This document shows, in pieces, positions 45,240 through 53,927 of a DNA stretch of 64,000 nt. The translations under genes were made by a program, and so were the position numbers. Each line of letters starts with the position of its first letter. The stretch's first letter is position 1. This DNA comes from Clostridiales bacterium (GTDB taxonomy: Bacteria; Bacillota; Clostridia; Saccharofermentanales; Saccharofermentanaceae): assembly GCA_017510605.1 (NCBI GenBank), contig JAFWMQ010000001.1, positions 1 to 64,000 on the forward strand, read 5' to 3'. The notes beneath the pieces are model-generated. The model ran no database searches. It had not been told where the DNA came from and saw only the letters and a program-made list of their open reading frames with translations.

Positions 45240-45329
45240 ATGACAGATTATGAAATGCTCATCGTGATACTCACGACAGGCATGTTAATAGTTTCAATTA
45301 TTGCTCTTTGTTTTAAAACAAAAAAATAA
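45240..45329 (+). CDS. Small hydrophobic peptide, holin-like type I toxin family
   Basis: 29 residues, MTDYEMLIVILTTGMLIVSI followed by IALCFKTKK: short polar start, one membrane helix, Lys-rich end. This is the pattern of the putative holin-like toxin (TxpA/BsrG-like) family of type I toxin-antitoxin systems. AAAGGAGG lies 6 bases before the ATG. The stop codon sits inside a bidirectional terminator. The antitoxin RNA would be transcribed on the minus strand from the right. Confidence 0.65.
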   Translation: MTDYEMLIVILTTGMLIVSIIALCFKTKK

Positions 45330-45360
45330 GCCGCCCATAGCCCAAAGTGCGGCTTATTTT
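45323..45360. terminator. Bidirectional terminator at the toxin gene end
   Basis: AAAATAAGCCGC and GCGGCTTATTTT, perfect 12-bp palindrome arms; T runs on both strands. Confidence 0.8.
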
Positions 45361-45495
45361 ATAATCCACTACTGAGGACAACCGCCTGATAGGTAATGCC
45401 TCATTTATAAAATAATTATATCGGCTCTTGTTAAACCCGTCAATTCGATTAATAGGACTAAATGCCCGTAAAACCTTGCGAAATTAAGCGAAAAC

Positions 45496-45508
45496 TTTGA
45501 TTATCAAA
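45496..45508. promoter_or_regulatory. Palindrome upstream of ldh
   Basis: TTTGATTATCAAA, with ATTATCAAAA repeated directly after it, 123 bases before ldh. It does not match the Rex consensus; binding factor unknown. Confidence 0.3.
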
Positions 45509-45630
45509 TTATCAAAATACACGCTCCGAAGGGTATGCTAGTGCATTTTTTAGGTAATTTTTGCAACGAATAATGACTTTATTTGAATATTTTTTCTTGA
45601 TATCATTCGTATTGCTATAAAAGGGGGCAT

Positions 45631-46590
45631 ATGAGTATGTATAAACAAGAAGGAACCAAAGTCGCTATCATCGGCGCAGGCGCAGTAGGATCTACCACTG
45701 CTTTCGCAATCGCAATGCAGCAGCTCTGCTCTGAGCTCGTTCTTATTGACGTCAATAAGGAGAAGGCTCTCGGCGAGGCTCTTGATATAAGCCACGGACT
45801 TCCGTTCATCGGCGATATGTATATTCACGCAGGTGATTATTCTGATGTTAAGGATGCAGACTGCATCATCATTACAGCAGGCATTCCGAGAAAAGAAGGC
45901 GAGACAAGACTTGATCTTGCAAAGAAGAATGTAAAGCTTGCTCATGTAATCACAGACAGCATCATGGAGCACTATAACAAGGGTGTCATCATGGTAATCT
46001 CCAATCCTTGCGACCTCGTAACATATAAGGTTGCAGAGTGGTCCGGACTTCCTTCAAACAGGATCATCGGTTCTGGTACAAACCTCGACTCCGCGCGTTT
46101 CAGAGTCCTTATCTCCAGAAAGCTCGGTGTTGACGTCAGAAACGTTCACGGATATATCCTCGGCGAGCATGGTGAGACACAGTTCCCCGCATGGAGCCAC
46201 ACTCACGTTGCAGGTATGGGTATCGACGAGTATGCAGAAGCTATCGGCATACCTTTCGGCCAGGATGTTAAGGATGAGATCGCCCAGCAGACAAAGTCTT
46301 CCGGCGCTCAGATCATCAAGCTCAAGGGTGCTACATTCAACGGTATTGCAGTAAGTGCCGCAACGCTTTTGAGAAGTATCACAGAAGACGAGCACACGAT
46401 CAGAACAGTCGCTACAAGACTTAACGGTGAATACGGTATTTCCGGAGTTACTCTGGACGTTCCTGCGCTTATCGGTGCTAACGGTGTTGATAAGATCATC
46501 GACATGCGTCTTACAGACGAAGAGTACCAGCTCCTCAAGAAATCTGAGGCAAATATGCGTGAGGCAATCGCTTCCGTTGAAGGTCTCTGA
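45631..46590 (+). CDS. ldh: L-lactate dehydrogenase
   Basis: 319 residues. Reduces pyruvate to lactate with NADH. Rossmann motif GAGAVGSTTAFAI at ~15-27, substrate Arg in GIPRKEGETRLDL, catalytic His in GEHGETQFPAWS. AGGGGG precedes the ATG. Flanked by terminators. Confidence 0.95.
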   Translation: MSMYKQEGTKVAIIGAGAVGSTTAFAIAMQQLCSELVLIDVNKEKALGEALDISHGLPFIGDMYIHAGDYSDVKDADCIIITAGIPRKEGETRLDLAKKNVKLAHVITDSIMEHYNKGVIMVISNPCDLVTYKVAEWSGLPSNRIIGSGTNLDSARFRVLISRKLGVDVRNVHGYILGEHGETQFPAWSHTHVAGMGIDEYAEAIGIPFGQDVKDEIAQQTKSSGAQIIKLKGATFNGIAVSAATLLRSITEDEHTIRTVATRLNGEYGISGVTLDVPALIGANGVDKIIDMRLTDEEYQLLKKSEANMREAIASVEGL

Positions 46591-46656
46591 TAAAGCGAAA
46601 ACGTTTATCTGATTATATTTTCGAGGTTTTCGAAAAGCGAAAAAAATAAACCAGGA

Positions 46657-46690
46657 CCCTGCACTTTGTCCCATAAAGTGCGGGGTTTTT
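46657..46690 (+). terminator. Terminator of ldh
   Basis: CCCTGCACTTT and AAAGTGCGGGG, 11-bp stem, followed by TTTTT. Confidence 0.85.
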
Positions 46691-46761
46691 CATTTAATAA
46701 GATACAAAGATTTGCTATAATACTTAGGGTAATCCCAAATAATCTATTCAGAGGTTCGTAT

Positions 46762-48177
46762 ATGGAAATTTGTGCGGTTGTTATGGCGGCAGGTAAAAGC
46801 ACGAGAATGAAGTCAAAGCATTCCAAGGTAGTTTTCCAGGTGTCGGGCAAACCTATCATTCAATGGGTTGCTGATGCACTTCAGGAATCCGGCTGCCAGG
46901 ACCAGGTATATATCGTAGGTGAAGCACAGGCTGAGATCAGAGGTGTCTTAGGCGAGCATGTTGCATATGTGCTTCAGGAAGAACAGAGAGGAACAGGCCA
47001 TGCCGTAATGCAGGCTGCTCCGTTCCTTGAAGGAAGAGACGGACTTACGATCGTTCTTCCGGGAGACTGTCCGATGGTATCGGCAGACACGATCAAGAAG
47101 GCACTTGATGCTTTTGATTCAGCATCCTCTAATTGCGCTGCTATCCTTATCACGGCTGAGGCAGACGATCCTACCGGTTACGGAAGGATAATCAGAGGAG
47201 AAGACGGCAACGTTCTTAAGATCGTTGAGCATAAGGACTGCACTGAAGAAGAGCTTAAGGTTAAAGAAATCAACTCTTCTATGTATGTCTTCAGAACACC
47301 TTTGCTCATTTCAGCTTTGGGAAGGATCGGTGCTAACAATGCACAGAAGGAATATTATCTTACAGACACGATCGGGATCCTGATCAATGACGGCTACACG
47401 GTTGGTGCAGTTGTATGTGATTTCGATGATACAAGGGGAGTCAATGACAGGATCCAGCTTGCACAGGTCAGGGATATCATGAATCACAGGATCCTCGACT
47501 ATCATATGAAGAACGGTGTAGAGATCGTTGATCCCAACGCCACATGGATCCACTATGCCGTTGAGATCGGACAGGATACGGTAATCCTTCCGGGCACGAC
47601 GCTTCTCGGCAACACCAATATCGGTGAAGACTGCATCATCGGTGAGAATTCAAGAATCGACTGTTCTGATATCGGTGACGGTACCGTAGTTGATAATTCC
47701 ATCGTATCTTCAAGCACGATCGGCAAGGACTGCCGTATCGGACCTTATACGCATATCAGACCGGAATCAAAGATCGACGATCACGTTACGCTCGGTGCAT
47801 ATGTTGAGGTCAAGGGTTCTGATATCGGCGAATACACGAGAGCACGTCACCTTACATATATCGGTGACTCCAAGGTTGGACGCAATGTTAACTTCGGCTG
47901 CGGAACTGTTACATGTAACTTCGACGGTCAGGATAAGGTCGGCTGTACGATCGAGGACAACGTATTCATCGGAGGCAACTCCAATATCGTATCTTCAGTC
48001 GTTCTCGGCAAGGACTGCTACATTGCCGCCGGCTCTACTATTACGTCAGACGTTCCTGCGCTTTCGCTCGGTATCGGAAGATCCAAGCAGCTCAACAAAG
48101 ACAACTGGGTTGCTGACAAGAGCCGCTTGAGAGGCGAGAACTACATAAGACTTGATGACAGGCGTTCTGAGGTCTGA
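46762..48177 (+). CDS. glmU: Bifunctional UDP-GlcNAc pyrophosphorylase / GlcN-1-P acetyltransferase
   Basis: 471 residues from the ATG at 46762 (AGAGG upstream; the open frame before it spans the ldh terminator). N-terminal uridyltransferase: VVMAAGKSTRMKSKHSKVVF, EEQRGTGHAVMQA, LPGDCPM. C-terminal left-handed beta-helix of hexapeptide repeats with RPESKI, GAYVEVKGS and NFGCGTVTCNFDG. Makes UDP-GlcNAc for the cell wall. Forms a run with pth and mfd. Confidence 0.96.
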   Translation: MEICAVVMAAGKSTRMKSKHSKVVFQVSGKPIIQWVADALQESGCQDQVYIVGEAQAEIRGVLGEHVAYVLQEEQRGTGHAVMQAAPFLEGRDGLTIVLPGDCPMVSADTIKKALDAFDSASSNCAAILITAEADDPTGYGRIIRGEDGNVLKIVEHKDCTEEELKVKEINSSMYVFRTPLLISALGRIGANNAQKEYYLTDTIGILINDGYTVGAVVCDFDDTRGVNDRIQLAQVRDIMNHRILDYHMKNGVEIVDPNATWIHYAVEIGQDTVILPGTTLLGNTNIGEDCIIGENSRIDCSDIGDGTVVDNSIVSSSTIGKDCRIGPYTHIRPESKIDDHVTLGAYVEVKGSDIGEYTRARHLTYIGDSKVGRNVNFGCGTVTCNFDGQDKVGCTIEDNVFIGGNSNIVSSVVLGKDCYIAAGSTITSDVPALSLGIGRSKQLNKDNWVADKSRLRGENYIRLDDRRSEV

Positions 48178-48198
48178 TATTCACGGAAAAGGTCAGAG

Positions 48199-48729
48199 AT
48201 GTGGATAGTAGCCGGACTCGGTAATCCGGGAAAACAGTATATCTATACATGGCACAATATGGGCTATCTCGCTGTAGATATGCTCGCGGATAAGCATGAC
48301 ATTTTTCTCGGAAAAGAGAAGTATAAGGGACTTTGGGGCAAGGGCAGGATAAAAGACCAGGATGTCATCATAATCAAGCCGATGACCTTTATGAACAACT
48401 CCGGTGAATGTCTTGTCGAGGTCAGCAGATTCTTCAAGGTTCCGCCTAAGAATATAATCACGGTTTACGATGATATCGATATTGCAAAAGGCACGATAAG
48501 GGTCAGGCCGAAGGGCAGTGCCGGCACGCATAATGGCATGAGATCATGCATTCAGCTTCTGGGAACAGAGGAGTTCCCGCGGGTAAGGATAGGCACAGGA
48601 CCTGTTCCTGAGAACTGGGAACTGGTAAATTACGTTCTCTCGGAAGTCCCGAAGGATGACCGCCCCATGATGAATGACGCATTCGTTAAAGCCTGCGAGG
48701 CTGTTGAGGAGATCATCTCCAATGGATAA
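48199..48729 (+). CDS. pth: Peptidyl-tRNA hydrolase
   Basis: 176 residues. Signature WIVAGLGNPGKQY, catalytic His19 (TWHNMGY), MNNSGE, and DDIDIAKGTIRVRPKGSAGTHNGMRS. Releases peptides from stalled peptidyl-tRNA. Starts 21 bases after glmU; its last 8 bases overlap the mfd start. Confidence 0.95.
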   Translation: MWIVAGLGNPGKQYIYTWHNMGYLAVDMLADKHDIFLGKEKYKGLWGKGRIKDQDVIIIKPMTFMNNSGECLVEVSRFFKVPPKNIITVYDDIDIAKGTIRVRPKGSAGTHNGMRSCIQLLGTEEFPRVRIGTGPVPENWELVNYVLSEVPKDDRPMMNDAFVKACEAVEEIISNG

Positions 48730-51700
48730 GAAGCTCATTGAACTCCTTGGCAGGATCGGATCCGACAAAGAGCTCACATCCGCCTTTTCCTCAAGTCTTA
48801 TCTCGGGAAAGCATTTGAACATAACAGGCCTATGCGCTGAGCAGAAGGTTTATGTTGCAATGGCCCTGGCCCGTCTTAATGACCGGAAAGCTGTCTTTAT
48901 AGAGCCTGACAGCGCAAGGGCGCGTGTGACGGCATCTTACTGCGCGGCGTTTACTGATGGTCCCGTTACCCTCCTGATGCCCTCAGAATTGTCTCTCGTG
49001 AGCGCTGAGGCTTCATCCAGAGAATTAGAGCAATCGAGATCTGCGGCGCTCTCAGAGCTTGTTACGGGCGGATTCGGGGCAGCGGTAATTACTGCAGGGG
49101 CTCTTCTTAACAAACTTGAGCCTCATGATGTTTTCGCGAAAAGGATAATAGACCTGAAAGTCGGTCAGGAATTGGAGCGCGACAAACTGGTCGATATGCT
49201 CCTTCTCAACGGATATGAGAATGTTCCTCAGGTAATGGAAAAAGGCGAGTTCTCGGTAAGGGGAGACATTGTTGATATCTTTTCTCCGTCCTATTCGGAA
49301 CCTGTGAGAGTAAGCTTTTTCGATACCGAGATAGACCAGATAAAGACATTCGACAGAGAGACGCAAAGATCGACCGGACAGCTTGAGGAGACAACGGCAG
49401 TTCCGGCTTCTGTCTATGCATTTCCCGAAGATATCAGAGATGAGACCGCAGAGGCTGTCCTTGCGCGTGCGCAGGAAGACCTTTCGAAAATGAGTACGGC
49501 TACAAGAGAAGTGAGACGTGCGGCAGAACTTCTGTCGAGGACTGCAACTGGTGATGCGGAGAAGATCAGGAACGGAATCGAGCCTTCGGGCATTGCAAGA
49601 TGGCTCGGCATAATCCTCAAAGAGTATCAGACGGCGATCGATTACGTTAATAGTGATGATGTGGTCTTTTTTGCTGACGAGATGGTCGATATCGATGCGA
49701 GAATGAACGCTTACGCGGGCGAATATGCACAGAGGAGCCGCGAATCCTTCGAGATAGGCATCGCGCCGACGTGCGCACCCTCTGCAATGGTTAATATATC
49801 AAAGCTTATGAGGGCTTTGGACGGGCTGGATAACATTGTTACATTGTCGATGTTCCAGTCTTCAGGCAACGGTCTGCCTGGCGGTACGACCCATACGGTC
49901 TCAGGTTTTCCTGCAGACAACTTCTCGGGACGCACTGAAGAGCTCTCGAAGCTTCTTAAAAAGCAGGAAGGCATTTATCTTGTTGCCCATCACGGCAGAC
50001 GCTACGAGCAGCTTAAAGAAAGACTTGCAGAATACGACTGCTTCGCGGAGATAATCGATGCTCCTCTGCCGGCGGGATTCTCTTATCCCCTGATCGGCAT
50101 GACCGTTTTGGGCGAGCAGGAACTGTACGGTGTGGAGCAAAAGCGTTCCGAAAAGAAAAAGGGCGGCAACAGGATCCGGTTCTTCAGCGAGATCAGCCCC
50201 GGTGACTACGTAGTTCACGATAAGCATGGTGTCGGCCGCTACGAAGGCCTCATCAACATGAAGGTCGGAGACATCCGCAAAGATTATCTGAAGCTTACAT
50301 ATGCCAAAGGTGAGACGCTTTACATCCTGCCGGAAAATCTTGATTCACTGCAGAAATACGTCGGGCCGGGAGAGCGCGAACCTAAGCTCTCAAGGCTCGG
50401 CGGTGACGAGTGGAAGAGATCAGTCTCGCGCGCAAGGGAAGCAATCAAGAAAGTTGCATACGATCTTCTGAAGATCTATGCGGCGAGGAGCGTTAACAGG
50501 GGTTTTTCATGTTCTCCTGACGATGAACAGCAAAAGTTATTTGAGGAAAGATTCCCCTTTGTTGAGACGGATGATCAGCTCCGCGCATCACGTGAGATAA
50601 AGACCGATATGGAGTCAGAAAGGCCGATGGACAGGCTTCTTTGCGGAGATGTGGGATTCGGCAAAACAGAAGTTGCATTCAGGGCGATGTTCAAAGCGGT
50701 AATGAACGGAAGACAGGTAATAATGCTTGCGCCGACGACGCTTCTTGCCCAGCAGCATTACGAAAATTTCATGAGCAGGGTAAAGGACTTCCCCGTTAAT
50801 GTCTGTATGCTCTCAAGATTCGTTCCGCAGGCTCAGATAAAGCAGAATCTCATCGATATCAAGAACGGAAAGATCGATGTCATCATCGGCACGCACAGGG
50901 TATTATCGAATGATGTAAAACCGCCGCATCTCGGGCTTCTTGTAGTTGACGAGGAGCAGAGGTTCGGTGTCAACCACAAAGAAAAGATCAAGTCGATGAA
51001 GACAGATGTTGATGTCTTATCGCTTTCCGCGACGCCTATCCCGCGAACGCTTCACATGTCTTTGTCAGGAATAAGAGATATCTCCGTTCTTGAAGAAGCA
51101 CCGTTCAACAGACGCGCCGTACAGACATATGTATTGGGTTATGACGACCAGATTATCATTCAGGCCTGCATGCGTGAGATCGCAAGAGGCGGCCAGATCT
51201 TCTACCTTTACAACAGGACTTCAGACATTGATAAAGTTGCGGACGCACTGGCAAAAGCCATGCCCGGCGTTCGTGTCACTTACGCTCACGGACAGATGCC
51301 GGAGAACGGCCTAGAGACTGTTGTTGCCGACTTCATAGAAGGCAAGTACGATATCCTTGTCTGCACAACGATAATAGAGAACGGCGTCGACATGCCGAAC
51401 GTCAATACCCTGATCGTTGAGAATGCTGACCGCTTCGGCCTTTCGCAGCTTTATCAGATAAAGGGACGTGTCGGAAGATCCGACAGACAGGCATATGCAT
51501 ACATTACTTACAATGCAGACGCTGTTCTTAACGAGGAAGCTACGAAAAGATTAAATGCTCTGCGTGAATTTACGGAACTCGGATCAGGTGTCAGGATCGC
51601 AATGCGCGACCTCGAAGTCCGCGGTGCCGGAAGTCTTTTAGGTGCCGAACAGCACGGTCAGATGGATGTTATCGGATACGAGCTTTACTGCCGTTTGCTT

Positions 51701-52276
51701 GATGAAGAAGTGCGCCTTCTCAAGTCCGGAAAAGACGAGGTTCTCGATTCGGAGATCCTTTCCGGCAATCTTGAATCCGAAGAAAAAACATCCACTGTCG
51801 AAGTCGATTACGATGCATACATTCCTGCTTCCTACATACAGGATGAAGCTGCGAGAATGAGCTGCTACAGACGCATCGGCGACATCACTGATTTTGAATC
51901 CTACAGTGATTTCATTGACGAAGTTACCGACCGTTACGGCGATGCTCCGCCCGAAGTTTACATCCTCTCCGGAGTATCGCTTATCAGGTCTCTTTCCGTC
52001 ACTCTGGGATTCACGAAAACATCCATCAAAAATGCAGGTGTAAGGCTCTATCTCAACCCGAATCTTCAGATAGACATGCAGGCATTCGGCGCGCTGATGC
52101 GCGATCATTTTTATGGTGCCCGCGTAACGATCAACGCAACGGGAAGCGTGCCTTACATGCTCTTCAAGCCTTCCTCGGTAAAGCAGGATAAGACTGTCCG
52201 GGAGATTACAGGTCTTCTTAAGATCCTTGACGAAAACCGGACTCCTGATGACAATCCTGCAGAAGATAAAGTATAA
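48722..52276 (+). CDS. mfd: Transcription-repair coupling factor Mfd
   Basis: 1184 residues from the ATG at 48722 inside ATGGATAA, overlapping pth. UvrB-like N-terminus (GEFSVRGDIVDIFSPSYSEPVRVSFF), RNA polymerase-interacting CarD-like domain (GDYVVHDKHGVGRYEGL), RecG-like translocase with Walker A GDVGFGKTEVA and DEEQ box, RQAYAYITY and C-terminal TRCF domain. Removes stalled RNA polymerase and recruits UvrA. Confidence 0.96.
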   Translation: MDKKLIELLGRIGSDKELTSAFSSSLISGKHLNITGLCAEQKVYVAMALARLNDRKAVFIEPDSARARVTASYCAAFTDGPVTLLMPSELSLVSAEASSRELEQSRSAALSELVTGGFGAAVITAGALLNKLEPHDVFAKRIIDLKVGQELERDKLVDMLLLNGYENVPQVMEKGEFSVRGDIVDIFSPSYSEPVRVSFFDTEIDQIKTFDRETQRSTGQLEETTAVPASVYAFPEDIRDETAEAVLARAQEDLSKMSTATREVRRAAELLSRTATGDAEKIRNGIEPSGIARWLGIILKEYQTAIDYVNSDDVVFFADEMVDIDARMNAYAGEYAQRSRESFEIGIAPTCAPSAMVNISKLMRALDGLDNIVTLSMFQSSGNGLPGGTTHTVSGFPADNFSGRTEELSKLLKKQEGIYLVAHHGRRYEQLKERLAEYDCFAEIIDAPLPAGFSYPLIGMTVLGEQELYGVEQKRSEKKKGGNRIRFFSEISPGDYVVHDKHGVGRYEGLINMKVGDIRKDYLKLTYAKGETLYILPENLDSLQKYVGPGEREPKLSRLGGDEWKRSVSRAREAIKKVAYDLLKIYAARSVNRGFSCSPDDEQQKLFEERFPFVETDDQLRASREIKTDMESERPMDRLLCGDVGFGKTEVAFRAMFKAVMNGRQVIMLAPTTLLAQQHYENFMSRVKDFPVNVCMLSRFVPQAQIKQNLIDIKNGKIDVIIGTHRVLSNDVKPPHLGLLVVDEEQRFGVNHKEKIKSMKTDVDVLSLSATPIPRTLHMSLSGIRDISVLEEAPFNRRAVQTYVLGYDDQIIIQACMREIARGGQIFYLYNRTSDIDKVADALAKAMPGVRVTYAHGQMPENGLETVVADFIEGKYDILVCTTIIENGVDMPNVNTLIVENADRFGLSQLYQIKGRVGRSDRQAYAYITYNADAVLNEEATKRLNALREFTELGSGVRIAMRDLEVRGAGSLLGAEQHGQMDVIGYELYCRLLDEEVRLLKSGKDEVLDSEILSGNLESEEKTSTVEVDYDAYIPASYIQDEAARMSCYRRIGDITDFESYSDFIDEVTDRYGDAPPEVYILSGVSLIRSLSVTLGFTKTSIKNAGVRLYLNPNLQIDMQAFGALMRDHFYGARVTINATGSVPYMLFKPSSVKQDKTVREITGLLKILDENRTPDDNPAEDKV

Positions 52277-52286
52277 TCATTTAAAT

Positions 52287-52361
52287 GCTCCAATAGTCTA
52301 ATGGATAGAATAGCGGTTTCCGGTACCGTTGATGCGGGTTCAATTCCTGCTTGGAGCGCCA
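52287..52361 (+). tRNA. tRNA-Arg (anticodon CCG)
   Basis: 75 bases with encoded CCA. Acceptor GCTCCAA/TTGGAGC, anticodon stem GCGGT/ACCGT with loop TTCCGGT (CCG), T arm GCGGG-TTCAATT-CCTGC. Confidence 0.93.
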
Positions 52362-52365
52362 ACGG

Positions 52366-52436
52366 AGAAAACCTTCTTTCAACGTACGGACAGTAATTTG
52401 CCTTCGGCAAATTAACTAGTTGAAAGAAGGTTTTCT
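52366..52436. terminator. Large terminator between tRNA-Arg and the methyltransferase
   Basis: AGAAAACCTTCTTTCAAC and GTTGAAAGAAGGTTTTCT enclose an inner AATTTGCC-ttcg-GGCAAATT hairpin. The outer arm includes the last codons of the minus-strand methyltransferase, so one structure serves both convergent units. Confidence 0.75.
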
Positions 52437-53174
52437 TGCACTTAATCCGTAGTACGCGCGGCGGAGAATGATCTGTCCCCCGATAGTGTTCTTTGCAATG
52501 TATTCATCAAGAAGATCTTCATCGAGCGGCTCACCTTCAATCGCTATGTCCATGAGTATGGGAACGACACTCAGGAAGGACTTGAACGACTCGCGGTCTT
52601 TGAAGAATTCACGCGTGTAGATCGGAACTAGTTCAACGTCGGAAAAGCCCGCATTCAGAACATTCTCATAATCTGTGATCGAGACCGGAACGGGATCGTT
52701 GAAAGCCTGGCCGCCGCCGAAGATGAGCTTCAGACTCCAGCAATCGTACTTGTCGACACCTCTGATGAGAAGGTGTCCGCCGGGTTTTAAGCACCGGTAT
52801 ATCTGAACCGGATCGGTGCAGGTGTGACGTGCGACGACGATGTCAAAATGCTCATCGGGAACATCCATGTTCAGGTTGTCCATAACCTTGAAAGAGATGT
52901 TATTCTTTCCGCTCTTTGCGAGATTTTGACGGGCAGTCTCCACCATCTTCGGGGAGTAATCCGTACCGAGGATCTCTGCACAATCGGGGAATTCGGTGAG
53001 GACTTTCTCGCCGCCTCCTGTTCCAAGGTCAAGTATGCGTGATTCCTTTGTTGCAAGGTCTCCCAGCAGCGCATACAGATCCCAGTCCGTTAAGCTTTCC
53101 TCATGAATACCAAATTCATCAAAGCTCCAATGGGCCATCTTCTCGAAGTAATTGAATTCGCTTTCGTGTGACAT
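52416..53174 (-). CDS. Class I SAM-dependent methyltransferase
   Basis: 252 residues. SAM-binding motif I ILDLGTGGGEKVL (~47-59), then LGTDYSPKMVETARQN, motif IV HFDIVVARHTCTDP, and CLKPGGHLLIRG. Methyltransf_11/25 type; substrate not deducible. AAAGGAGG before the ATG lies within a possible leader structure (53179-53262). Confidence 0.85.
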   Translation of the reverse strand: MSHESEFNYFEKMAHWSFDEFGIHEESLTDWDLYALLGDLATKESRILDLGTGGGEKVLTEFPDCAEILGTDYSPKMVETARQNLAKSGKNNISFKVMDNLNMDVPDEHFDIVVARHTCTDPVQIYRCLKPGGHLLIRGVDKYDCWSLKLIFGGGQAFNDPVPVSITDYENVLNAGFSDVELVPIYTREFFKDRESFKSFLSVVPILMDIAIEGEPLDEDLLDEYIAKNTIGGQIILRRAYYGLSARKPSFN

Positions 53175-53178
53175 AAAA

Positions 53179-53262
53179 AAGAACCTCCTTTCACGAACAG
53201 CAAAACCTTGCGCGGAACCCCGCGCACTTCTTTGTCATTCATGATGAGATTCTAAGGTTCTT
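53179..53262 (-). promoter_or_regulatory. Leader of the methyltransferase mRNA that may hide its ribosome binding site
   Basis: On the minus strand AAGAACCT (53262-53255) can pair with AGGTTCTT (53186-53179), which overlaps the AAAGGAGG site, and a strong GCGCGG-ggtt-CCGCGC hairpin lies between. A short frame starting MNDKEVRGVPRK also begins in the leader. Control of translation is inferred. Confidence 0.35.
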
Positions 53263-53344
53263 ATCATTATTAACCCCGTCCTGTAAGACGTCGCGGATGC
53301 AGAACGCGAATAACTAATTGATCTGCAACATATTAATTATATCA

Positions 53345-53360
53345 TGTTCCACATGGAACA
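53345..53360. promoter_or_regulatory. parS-like site 3
   Basis: TGTTCCACATGGAACA differs from the two sites near parA by one base (CACATG for CACGTG) and remains a near-palindrome, about 12.7 kb from them in an intergenic region. Confidence 0.55.
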
Positions 53361-53383
53361 GAAAGAGGGCTTTACAACCAATA

Positions 53384-53417
53384 GGTAATATGTTACCATA
53401 ATCAGTAATATGTTACC
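53384..53417 (+). promoter_or_regulatory. Two MarR-type operators
   Basis: GGTAATATGTTACC (53384-53397) and AGTAATATGTTACC (53404-53417), centres 20 bases apart, about two helical turns, 37 bases before the MarR gene. Confidence 0.7.
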
Positions 53418-53453
53418 TATATTTGTCTGAGAAGGTTAGGAGGAGAGAACGCT

Positions 53454-53927
53454 ATGAATATCGAAGATACAGTTAACAGCAATAAATTGGATTTTGAAGG
53501 AATCCCTTCAAGTTATTATCTGCTGGGGCTCTTAAGTGCTTTTGAGAACCGTTTTCAGGCGATGGCCGACAATATGATGAAGGAGATCAGCTGGAAGCAG
53601 TTTTTCGCGATCATATGCATAAACATGTGCAAAGAACCGCCGGCAATAAAGGAGTTATCCGACATCCTCGGAAGCTCGCACCAGAACGTCAAGCAGATTC
53701 TGTTAAAGCTTGAGGGCAAAGGTTTTGTCGAGTTTCAGGCAGACGCCGGAGATAAGCGCAAGCAGCGTGTTGTGCTGACGAAGAAATGCATGAAATTCTG
53801 CGAGAAGAATAACGATATGAGCATTCAGATAATGTCGAAGATGTTCGAAGGTATCCCGGAGAAGGATCTAAAAACGACGATCAAAACAATAACAAAGATC
53901 GAGAAGAATTTAACGGAGGCAGTATAA
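53454..53927 (+). CDS. MarR-family transcriptional regulator
   Basis: 157 residues. Winged helix EPPAIKELSDILGSSHQNVKQILLKLEGKGFVEFQADAGDKRKQRVVLT (~60-110). Ends exactly before the flavodoxin ATG, so the pair is an operon, probably autoregulated through the operators upstream. Ligand unknown. Confidence 0.88.
   Translation: MNIEDTVNSNKLDFEGIPSSYYLLGLLSAFENRFQAMADNMMKEISWKQFFAIICINMCKEPPAIKELSDILGSSHQNVKQILLKLEGKGFVEFQADAGDKRKQRVVLTKKCMKFCEKNNDMSIQIMSKMFEGIPEKDLKTTIKTITKIEKNLTEAV

Larger units (their letters stand above)
45143..45402 (+). repeat. Inverted-repeat frame around a type I toxin gene
   Basis: GAGGCATTACCT (45143-45154) and AGGCGGTTGTTCTC (45185-45198) before the toxin gene are complementary to GAGGACAACCGCCT (45374-45387, one mismatch) and AGGTAATGCCTC (45391-45402) after it. 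The mRNA could close into a long stem, or overlapping transcripts could pair. A TATAAT lies at 45131. Between the arms is TAACAC/GTGTTA, another hairpin. Confidence 0.6.

Noticed and set aside
45496..45508. Rex operator upstream of ldh
   Set aside because: TTTGATTATCAAA does not fit the Rex consensus; kept only as an unnamed palindrome.
46308..46674. Open frames antisense to ldh
   Set aside because: Shadows of a strongly conserved coding frame, with no ribosome binding site or family match.
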